Source of the DNA: a virus
Reading direction: 5' to 3' (one strand)
Virus record (IMG/VR): IMGVR_UViG_3300043621_000039
Coordinates: 1 to 61,890 of that record
Length of the DNA: 61,890 bases
The position numbers were made by a program, and so were the translations under genes. The first letter of the stretch is position 1; each line of letters opens with the position of its first letter. The notes below the pieces were generated by a model, which was not told the origin of the DNA, ran no database searches, and worked only from the letters and a program-made list of their open reading frames with translations. Positions 56,149-61,890 of this stretch are shown here, piece by piece.

Positions 56149-57272
56149 GCCTGCCGATCCTGCGGACCTCCGAGCGGAAGGCCTTCAAGCGCTGCCAGCG
56201 ACGCTGGTGGTGGGGCTACAGGGAGGGCTACGTTCCGGTTGGTACGGAGTCGACTCCGCTGTGGTTCGGTACCGGCATCCACATCGCACTGGCTGAGTGG
56301 TACCTGCCGGGCGTAGCGCGGGGACCGCATCCGGCAGAGACCTTTGAGGCCTTCGCCAAGGACACCATGCGATCTGTGAAGATGGCGAGCGCCACTGAAG
56401 AGCGCGTTGCGGAGTACGCGGACGGTGCGGAGCTTGGCGTCAAGTTGATGGATCTCTACGTCAAGGAGTACGGCAAGGACTCCTCCTGGCACTTCATCCA
56501 GGCCGAGAAAACGTTCAGCATCGCAGTCCCCTGGCCGGATAACACTCGGCAGACCGCCTATGTGGTGGACGAGCAGTCCGGCACCATGGTGGAGTACAAA
56601 GGGACCTATGACGGCGTCTATCGGGACCTAGTGGACGGCCGCATCAAGCTGCTGGAAACCAAGAGCGCCAAGGCGATTCAGACTGGGCACCTGGCGATCG
56701 ATGACCAGGCCGGCAGCTACTGGGCCGTGGCTACTGCATCGCTCCGCAGCGAAGGCCTCATCAAGCCGGATGAGTCGATCGCAGAGATCAACTACAACTT
56801 CGTTCGCAAGGCGCTACCGGATGAGCGACCGAAGGATCCGCAGGGCTACGCTACCAACAAGCCTGTCAAGCTGGATTATGGTACCGTGCTTGGATTTGAG
56901 CCAGGCCCGGCGCTGAACAAGATGACCATACCCAAGCTAGAAGAGTTGGCCCGCTCGCGGGGACTCGTGGTGCTAGGCGAACGATCGAAGGTCCAACCGC
57001 CTCCGATCTTCGAGCGCTTCCCGGTGCATCGGACCTCTGCGGAGCGTGTCACGCAGCTCCGGCGGATCCAGTCGGAAGCGGTCCAGATGCAGCTGATCCG
57101 TGACGGGGTCATCGAGATGACCAAGAGCCCAACCCGGGACTGCAATTGGGATTGCGGTTACTACGGGGTCTGTGAGTTGGAGGAGAGACAGGGCGACTGG
57201 AAGGAGTTGGCCCGGGTATCGATGCGGCGTCAGGACCCTTACGCCGATCACCGCAAGTCAGCTGAGGAGTAA
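56145..57272 (+). CDS. Cas4/RecB-like PD-(D/E)XK exonuclease with predicted iron-sulfur cysteines
   Basis: 375 residues. TYDGVYRD near residue 155 and LLETKSAK near 173 give the D...ExK nuclease core, and QAGSYW near 187 is the conserved Q-motif. FKRCQRRWWW near residue 16 and CNWDCGYYGVC near residue 331 supply four cysteines in the Cas4/AddB arrangement for a [4Fe-4S] cluster. It should degrade DNA ends. Together with the Sak4-like ATPase and SSB-like protein downstream it forms a single-strand annealing or recombination module, as in other phages. There is no CRISPR array here. Confidence 0.88.
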   Translation: MSLPILRTSERKAFKRCQRRWWWGYREGYVPVGTESTPLWFGTGIHIALAEWYLPGVARGPHPAETFEAFAKDTMRSVKMASATEERVAEYADGAELGVKLMDLYVKEYGKDSSWHFIQAEKTFSIAVPWPDNTRQTAYVVDEQSGTMVEYKGTYDGVYRDLVDGRIKLLETKSAKAIQTGHLAIDDQAGSYWAVATASLRSEGLIKPDESIAEINYNFVRKALPDERPKDPQGYATNKPVKLDYGTVLGFEPGPALNKMTIPKLEELARSRGLVVLGERSKVQPPPIFERFPVHRTSAERVTQLRRIQSEAVQMQLIRDGVIEMTKSPTRDCNWDCGYYGVCELEERQGDWKELARVSMRRQDPYADHRKSAEE

Positions 57273-57275
57273 GCC

Positions 57276-57443
57276 ATGGAGCCGGAAGTCAAGACATACG
57301 AGGGATATTGCGTCAAGTGCAAGGAGAAGCGGGAGTTTGAGGGCGTGGTGAACGTCGCCAAGTCCGGCAGCCTTATGGCCAAGGGTCCGTGCCCGGAGTG
57401 CGGGACGACGGTCTGCCGCATCATGCCGCGTCCTAAGGCATAG
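57276..57443 (+). CDS. DUF5679-like zinc ribbon protein
   Basis: 55 residues. YCVKCKEKREF and CPECGTTVCRIM form two CxxC pairs around a basic hairpin, matching DUF5679, a small zinc ribbon widespread in actinobacteria and their phages. Its stop overlaps a promoter-like element. Function unknown. Confidence 0.75.
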   Translation: MEPEVKTYEGYCVKCKEKREFEGVVNVAKSGSLMAKGPCPECGTTVCRIMPRPKA

Positions 57444-57468
57444 CGGCAGTCACCGTCCGGAGTAGAGT
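57441..57468 (+). promoter_or_regulatory. Promoter-like element (TAGCGGCAGT ... TAGAGT)
   Basis: TAGCGGCAGT at 57441-57450 (its TAG is the preceding stop), 12 bases, TAGAGT at 57463-57468. Upstream of the helix-hairpin-helix gene. Confidence 0.6.
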
Positions 57469-57510
57469 CCGATCTACGCAGGAATCATCAATGCCCCCAA
57501 GGAGGGTCTG

Positions 57511-57909
57511 ATGGAAGCGCAGAATGTAATCGCCACAAACGAGCGACGCAAGCCCAAGGTCGGGAAGCACGTCCGGAAGCAGGTAACCCATGAGCGGCAC
57601 TCGGAGCGGCTGGGACGTGCGCGCTCCGGAGCGGCGACCGGCACCACGCCGCACTTCAAGATGTGGATGGCCGACCTGAACCTCAAGCGAGCGCTGGAGA
57701 GCACCAAGCTCAGCCAGGTCGCCAAGAAGCACACGGTCCCAGCCCTCGCCCTGAGCTACACGCTGCTCCACGAGGGCGGCATCAAGAACGTCTACCGGTT
57801 GACGCAGGCTGACGCGCGGGACCTTCTGCGGATCTCGGGCATCGGCCCCAAGCGGCTCGAAGCGGTCAAGGCCGACCTCGCCAGCCGTCATGTTTCGGTT
57901 CGCTGGTAA
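57511..57909 (+). CDS. Helix-hairpin-helix DNA-binding protein
   Basis: 132 residues after AAGGAGGG. Basic N-terminal 50 residues, then a helical part, and near the end LLRISGIGPKRLEAVKADL, a helix-hairpin-helix that binds DNA backbone without sequence preference. Directly precedes the Sak4-like ATPase with a one-base overlap, suggesting a recombination accessory role. Confidence 0.7.
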   Translation: MEAQNVIATNERRKPKVGKHVRKQVTHERHSERLGRARSGAATGTTPHFKMWMADLNLKRALESTKLSQVAKKHTVPALALSYTLLHEGGIKNVYRLTQADARDLLRISGIGPKRLEAVKADLASRHVSVRW

Positions 57910-58793
57910 TGGCGACCGAGCGCGACGGTCTGACCACCGCTGATTTCGCAGCCGGTCTCTTCGATCTGACCGGCGCCACCGAGTACAAGAACATCATGAT
58001 CTACGGTGGGCCGGGAACCGGAAAGACTGTGCTCGCTGGGTCTGCACCGGGACGCATCCTGTTCCTCGCCGGGGAGCCAGGGTATATCTCCGCAGCGCGG
58101 CTCGGCGCGAACGGCACCGCTCGGCTAATCCCTGACAGCGCTACGGCGGTAGCGGCAGCTGCCTGGCTGGAGGACGGTAACGCCTCCCAATTTGACTTCC
58201 TGGTGATTGACGGTCTCGGGACGATTCAGAACAAGGCGTTGCTGAGCTACGCGGCAGAGGCCTGGGATGCCAACCCGGCCAAGCGGGTCCACAGAAACCT
58301 GCCTGACAAGCCGGACTACTTCAACGCCCAGAACTTCATCAAGAGCTGGGTGGCGCGGCTGATCGACCTCCCGATTCACACGATCTTCACCGCACACGCC
58401 ATGTTCCCAGAAGACAAGGAAACTGGCGATCAGCTGGTGTACCCTGCGATCCAGGGTAAGGGCTATGAGGTCTCCAGCTACGTCTGTGGAATGATGCATG
58501 CTGTTGGCTACATATCGCCTCGCATCAAGCAGACCGATGAGGGACCGGTCCAGGTTCGGCGGATCCTCTGGGAGAGCACCAAGGATCCCAAGACTGATAC
58601 CACCTACTTCGCCAAGGACCAGTTCAACGCCTTGGGGAGGTCGACGGACGTCCAGATGGGCGAGCTGATGCTGCCGGAGATCTTGCAGGTCATCGACTCC
58701 GGCCACCAGAACGAGACTCCGGCAGGGATCATCATCCCGCCGGTCGCAACGCCCGCGAGGCGGGCAGGCCGACGCGCACCAGCGCGTAGGTAG
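57909..58793 (+). CDS. Sak4-like RecA-fold ATPase
   Basis: 294 residues. Walker A GGPGTGKT near residue 33, Walker B FLVIDGLG near residue 97, then a helical region and a polar Ala/Arg-rich end. The length and order match Sak4, a phage single-strand annealing ATPase of the RecA family which works with an SSB. The SSB-like gene follows. Cas4-like nuclease is two genes upstream. Confidence 0.82.
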   Translation: MATERDGLTTADFAAGLFDLTGATEYKNIMIYGGPGTGKTVLAGSAPGRILFLAGEPGYISAARLGANGTARLIPDSATAVAAAAWLEDGNASQFDFLVIDGLGTIQNKALLSYAAEAWDANPAKRVHRNLPDKPDYFNAQNFIKSWVARLIDLPIHTIFTAHAMFPEDKETGDQLVYPAIQGKGYEVSSYVCGMMHAVGYISPRIKQTDEGPVQVRRILWESTKDPKTDTTYFAKDQFNALGRSTDVQMGELMLPEILQVIDSGHQNETPAGIIIPPVATPARRAGRRAPARR

Positions 58794-58843
58794 GCAATCT
58801 CGGCTAGCGCTGCGGCGCTTGGGATTGACACAGAGGAGAAATA

Positions 58844-59389
58844 ATGCCGAAGGCCAAATGGGGCGCCGGGGATGCTCCCCTGACCGCTGACGCCATTGAT
58901 GGCGCGGAACGGCAGGAAACCCAGAAGAGGTACAGCGGTCCCATGCCGCGCGCTGGGACGTACCGGTTCGTCATCAAGTCCCTGAAGCAGGGCGTCAGCA
59001 ACACCGGCAACGACAAGGTTATGGTGACTGCCATCCTGGACGGTACCTGGATGGAGAACCACAAGGAGTATGACGGCTGCCCGATCTGGGATCACCTGCC
59101 GATCATGGACAGCACCAAGGAGCGGGTCGCCAACTTCCTGGACGCCATCGGCGCCACCGGTGATGACCTGATGAACAAGGCCTTGGTGGACGAGCTGGGC
59201 TATATCACCAAGCTCGGCGCGGTGGGCGATCCTGCCGGCATCATTGTCTACATCAACGTGGAGCGCTCCAAGCCCACGAAGGAGTACCCGGACGTGTCGT
59301 TGAAGGTCGGCTTCAACGGCTACATCCCGGTGGACGATGATGAGAGCGGTGCCGCTGCGACGGCGGACGGCGACGAACCTCCATTCTAG
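58844..59389 (+). CDS. SSB-like / DUF669-like single-strand DNA-binding protein
   Basis: 181 residues after AGAGGAG. The core (PRAGTYRFVIKSLKQGVSNTG and a later MVTAILDGTW) fits the DUF669-type OB-like fold of phage ssDNA-binding proteins. The C-terminus ends in an acidic Gly/Asp stretch and DGDEPPF, the tip used by SSB proteins to recruit partners. It should protect ssDNA and assist the neighbouring Sak4-like ATPase. A terminator follows. Confidence 0.78.
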   Translation: MPKAKWGAGDAPLTADAIDGAERQETQKRYSGPMPRAGTYRFVIKSLKQGVSNTGNDKVMVTAILDGTWMENHKEYDGCPIWDHLPIMDSTKERVANFLDAIGATGDDLMNKALVDELGYITKLGAVGDPAGIIVYINVERSKPTKEYPDVSLKVGFNGYIPVDDDESGAAATADGDEPPF

Positions 59390-59410
59390 GCAGCGCGCAG
59401 TAAGCGGGAG

Positions 59411-59441
59411 GGGCCGGACCGGGGAAGCGGTCCGGCCCTTC
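59411..59441 (+). terminator. Intrinsic terminator
   Basis: GGGCCGGACCG (59411-59421) pairs perfectly with CGGTCCGGCCC (59428-59438), then TTCTC. Ends the recombination operon. Confidence 0.8.
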
Positions 59442-59452
59442 TCTAGTTCCGG

Positions 59453-59482
59453 TAGCGGCAGTGTAGATCCCAGGCGTAGTCT
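59453..59482 (+). promoter_or_regulatory. Promoter-like element (TAGCGGCAGT ... TAGTCT)
   Basis: TAGCGGCAGT at 59453-59462, 14 bases, TAGTCT at 59477-59482. Followed by AGGAGGGACC just before the ATG at 59508. It appears to drive the operon that continues through the contig junction to the nucleotide-metabolism genes. Confidence 0.6.
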
Positions 59483-59507
59483 GAGGTTTGGTATAGGAGG
59501 GACCACC

Positions 59508-59735
59508 ATGACACCTCAGATCCGAGTGCCGGATGTATCCGTCATGAAGGACGAGACGCTGATGCTGCATCTGGAGCTACGGCACGCTGACGAACTCCGG
59601 ATGGAGTTCAGGCCGGAGCCGGACCGCGATGAACGGCGGCTACACGCGAGCACCGAATGGCGGACGTTTCACGATGCGGTGCACCGGCTCCATGGCGAGG
59701 AATACGACCACGTTCACAATCCAGCGGAGAAGTGA
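59508..59735 (+). CDS. Small hypothetical protein
   Basis: 75 residues from ATG 59508, supported by AGGAGGGACC. Helical, with repeated His and acidic residues (LHLELRHADELRMEF, FHDAVHRLHGEEYDHVH). No family recognised. Confidence 0.6.
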   Translation: MTPQIRVPDVSVMKDETLMLHLELRHADELRMEFRPEPDRDERRLHASTEWRTFHDAVHRLHGEEYDHVHNPAEK

Positions 59736-60262
59736 TGGAGACCATACGCCCCAACCTAACCTTCGAGGATCACACCGAAGAGATATATCTGGTGAACGGA
59801 ACCGGCGAGGCCTACTCCACCAGACAGCAAGCGGAGCAGCAAGGTGGTCTCGAAGGGATCGATGCGGTTACGCTGCATCGTCCGTCGCTGCGGCCGGTTT
59901 ACGGCGGACCGACGCTGATCGAAGCGCTCTGGGCTGAGATGGATGCCATCATGGAGCGTCTGATGACCGGCCAGGCCGCAGACGACGAGTGCGGTCAGCT
60001 GGGGTACCACGGGGTGCCTCTCCCCTATGACAACTGCAACGATCCCTGTCAGCACGATGACAACGGAGACAAGTACCGCGCACAGGAGCTGGCGTGGGTG
60101 CTAGCCATAGTTACCAACGCATACGACCCATCAGTGGACCGTATCCGCAAGGAAGCCATGGAGCGCTGGAAGGCAGCCGAGCGCGAGGCAGCCCTCCAGG
60201 AGGAGGCGCTGAATCCAGACCAAGATGATATGTTTTCGAGACCGGAGGGTGCGGACCAGTGA
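59735..60262 (+). CDS. Hypothetical acidic protein with Cys/His region
   Basis: 175 residues from the ATG overlapping the previous stop. Residues 85-115 carry ECGQLGYHG and NCNDPCQHDDN, a possible metal site. The C-terminal part is a charged helix (KEAMERWKAAEREAALQEEAL). No family recognised. Confidence 0.6.
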   Translation: METIRPNLTFEDHTEEIYLVNGTGEAYSTRQQAEQQGGLEGIDAVTLHRPSLRPVYGGPTLIEALWAEMDAIMERLMTGQAADDECGQLGYHGVPLPYDNCNDPCQHDDNGDKYRAQELAWVLAIVTNAYDPSVDRIRKEAMERWKAAEREAALQEEALNPDQDDMFSRPEGADQ

Positions 60263-61104
60263 AGTTCAAGCGGGAAAAGCTCAAGCGAGCGGCGGTGCTC
60301 GGGTGTGGGCCGGCAGGTCTGTTCGCCACACATGCCTTGGTGGAGAAGGGCTGGCAGGTCACGGTCTACTCGAAGCGTCGGAAGAGCCACATGTTCGGCG
60401 CGCAGTACCTGCACCGGGCGATCCCCGGACTCACCAAGTCAGATCCGGTCGAGGTCGAGTACGCGCTGCTGGGCGGCACGCCGGAGGAGTACCGAGAGAA
60501 GATCTACGGACCCAACCAGGTCACGACTTCGGTGCAGATACTGAATAACAACCACCAGGCCTGGGATATCCGCGAGGCCTACGATGAGGCCTGGGAACGC
60601 TACTCGCATTTGGTGATCGAGGCTGACGTCACGTCAAAGTGGCTGGGCATCCACAGCTGGGAGGAGAGAGCTGAGCCTCTCACGCCGGTCGGTCTGGCGT
60701 CTCACCAGTATGACGTGGTGATCAGCTCGATCCCGATGGACCAGCTCTGCTACCAGCAGCATGAGTTCCACAGCACTTCGATCTGGGCGATTGGGGACGC
60801 GCCAGAGCGCGGGACCTATGCGCCGTATCGCGCGCCGGAGAACACGATCCAGTGCAGTGCCTCGCCGGACGTAGGATGGTACCGAGCCTCCAACGTATTC
60901 AGTCACGTGACGGTCGAGTGGCCCGGAAGAACCAAGCCCCCACTGCCGGGTATCGCCCAGGTCACCAAGCCTATTGCCAACAACTGCAACTGTTTCGACT
61001 GGGGCAGCGGCTTCCCATCCAAGTTCATCCGGGTCGGTCGGTACGGCCAATGGATCAAGGGCGTGCTGTCGCATCACGCGTACGAAACGGCGGCCTGGCT
61101 ATGA
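60259..61104 (+). CDS. FAD/NAD(P)-binding oxidoreductase-like protein
   Basis: 281 residues. AAVLGCGPAGLFATHALVEKG near residues 11-31 is a Rossmann dinucleotide-binding fold (GxGxxG) as in FAD-dependent oxidoreductases. DVVISSIPMDQL near residue 155 and a C-terminal GRYGQWIKGVLSHHAYE suggest a complete small flavoprotein of the GidA/thioredoxin-reductase-like type. No catalytic cysteine pair is clear. Substrate unknown. It opens the run that continues through HAD, methyltransferase-like and SDR genes. Confidence 0.7.
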   Translation: MKFKREKLKRAAVLGCGPAGLFATHALVEKGWQVTVYSKRRKSHMFGAQYLHRAIPGLTKSDPVEVEYALLGGTPEEYREKIYGPNQVTTSVQILNNNHQAWDIREAYDEAWERYSHLVIEADVTSKWLGIHSWEERAEPLTPVGLASHQYDVVISSIPMDQLCYQQHEFHSTSIWAIGDAPERGTYAPYRAPENTIQCSASPDVGWYRASNVFSHVTVEWPGRTKPPLPGIAQVTKPIANNCNCFDWGSGFPSKFIRVGRYGQWIKGVLSHHAYETAAWL

Positions 61105-61283
61105 TGAAGATCATCGCTGCGATCCTGTTGCTACTCCTGGGGATCGTCTCACAGTTCGGTGCGATCGTCAGCTGGTTCAAGGGCCATGACCACTCAGCGA
61201 TCGGCTGGATGCTGCTGGGATCGATCTCTCTGGGGTACGGCCTCATGCTCGCCCAGTCCGCATCCAAGTCGCTCCGCCGATGA
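61101..61283 (+). CDS. Small two-segment membrane protein
   Basis: 60 residues, ATGA-type overlap. Two hydrophobic segments (residues 4-22 and 34-50) with a short basic tail. Function unknown. Confidence 0.6.
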   Translation: MMKIIAAILLLLLGIVSQFGAIVSWFKGHDHSAIGWMLLGSISLGYGLMLAQSASKSLRR

Positions 61284-61468
61284 AGTGGAGATACAGCGTT
61301 ACCTGGATTGACGGAAGGCAGGAGGTCTGGGTTTCCAGCAGGCATTCCCGACCGACTGCTGAAGGTCTGACCATATACCTCAACGAGCACGGTCATGACA
61401 GACGCTTCGATGAGATCCATATCCCGCTTGATTCGGTACGGACCGTGTTCACCGAGGAGGTCCGATGA
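61280..61468 (+). CDS. Small hypothetical protein (paralog A)
   Basis: 62 residues. Ends with FDEIHIPLDSVRTVFTEEVR, matching GRIHVPLDNVSHYSPEEY in the next gene. Beta-rich. The two genes look like a tandem duplication. Confidence 0.6.
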   Translation: MKWRYSVTWIDGRQEVWVSSRHSRPTAEGLTIYLNEHGHDRRFDEIHIPLDSVRTVFTEEVR

Positions 61469-61656
61469 GGAGGGTGCATTTGGTCGTTTGGTTTCTCGGG
61501 CAGGACCGACCCAGCTACTTCACCGTGCCGGTTGGGGAGAGCTGGAGATTCGATACGCAGCACCGCGAACTCATCATCGGGAAGGGCATGGGACGGATCC
61601 ATGTCCCGTTGGATAACGTCAGTCACTACAGTCCGGAGGAATACCATGCGGAGTAA
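61465..61656 (+). CDS. Small hypothetical protein (paralog B)
   Basis: 63 residues, related to the previous gene by its C-terminal HVPLDNV pattern. GAGGAGG just upstream. Its stop overlaps the start of the HAD gene. Confidence 0.6.
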   Translation: MRRVHLVVWFLGQDRPSYFTVPVGESWRFDTQHRELIIGKGMGRIHVPLDNVSHYSPEEYHAE

Positions 61657-61890
61657 CGGGAGCGGCGTTCCTGTGGTGTCGCTTGACATCGATGGGACGC
61701 TGGGCGACTACCACGGCAACTTCCTGGAGTTCGCTCGGCGCTACTTCGCACACTCTCCACGGGAGTGGGAGGATCCTAATCCCGGTCTGCCCATGTGGGA
61801 GTGGATGGGGGTCGAGCAGCACGAGTACCGCGAGGCCAAGCTTGCGTATCGCCAGGGCGGCTGGAAACGCTGGATGCCGTGCTATCCGGG
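61646..61890 (+). CDS. HAD-family phosphatase, N-terminal portion (continues at base 1)
   Basis: Starts at ATG 61646 with CCGGAGG upstream. VVSLDIDGTLGDYHG holds the nucleophile and general acid aspartates of the HAD fold. The frame runs off the contig end and continues at base 1 after removal of the 127-base overlap, giving 213 residues in total. See the entry at 1-524 for the rest and for function. Confidence 0.85.
   Translation, partial: MRSNGSGVPVVSLDIDGTLGDYHGNFLEFARRYFAHSPREWEDPNPGLPMWEWMGVEQHEYREAKLAYRQGGWKRWMPCYP
61764..61890. repeat. Terminal direct repeat, right copy (circular-assembly overlap)
   Basis: Identical to bases 1-127. See the left copy. Confidence 0.95.

Overview
This window reads as the complete genome of a tailed actinobacterial phage (siphovirus). 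Its first 127 bases recur exactly as its last 127 bases, so the contig is a closed circle of about 61,763 bp cut inside a HAD-phosphatase gene. Every gene I can support lies on the + strand, mostly with 1-4 base ATGA or GTGA overlaps. Base composition is moderately GC-rich. Long tail and capsid genes, DUF2637-, DUF2786- and DUF5679-type small proteins, and a bacterial-type DNA polymerase III alpha chain fit phages of Streptomyces and relatives. The exact host cannot be read from the sequence. I see no integrase, excisionase or recognisable repressor, so a virulent life style is the simplest reading.

Layout on the circle. (1) 61.6-4.5 kb: nucleotide and redox enzymes (HAD phosphatase, methyltransferase-like protein, short-chain dehydrogenase, MazG-like protein, uracil-DNA glycosylase, dCTP deaminase) and an HNH endonuclease. 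(2) 4.5-15.7 kb: replication. DNA polymerase III alpha is split into a PHP part and a polymerase core with two small genes between them. Then come a run of small membrane proteins, ThyX, a RuvC-like nuclease, a ribbon-helix-helix protein, a primase-polymerase/helicase, and a 375-base noncoding region with eight iteron-like repeats, a candidate origin. (3) 15.7-20.8 kb: small zinc-ribbon and membrane proteins, plus an 800-base noncoding region with tRNA-like modules and its own promoter. (4) 20.8-24.6 kb: fibre or baseplate-like proteins, one with about 15 degenerate repeats. (5) 24.8-44.3 kb: packaging, head and tail genes in canonical order, including a MuF protein fused to an ADP-ribosyltransferase-like domain. 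(6) 44.3-46.1 kb: lysis. (7) 46.1-61.6 kb: a region of short, separately promoted units with a recurring leader, ending in recombination and repair genes (SNF2-like helicase, Cas4-like nuclease, Sak4-like ATPase, SSB-like protein).

Regulation is unusually visible. A promoter-like element, TAGCGGCAGT then 12-14 bases then a TAGACT-like -10 box, recurs about nine times. A second leader, a -10 box, often a GC hairpin with an AGAGAG loop, then CCGAAGGGACCAG just before the start codon, recurs in the 46-56 kb region. Perfect or near-perfect hairpins separate many units.

The observations I would check first are the tRNA-like RNAs with enlarged anticodon arms, the noncoding transcript around 18 kb, the plasmid-like origin module, the split and frame-broken DNA polymerase, the two repeated regulatory elements, and the MuF-ADP-ribosyltransferase with its small downstream partner. 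All functional names come from motif reading by eye; no database search was run.
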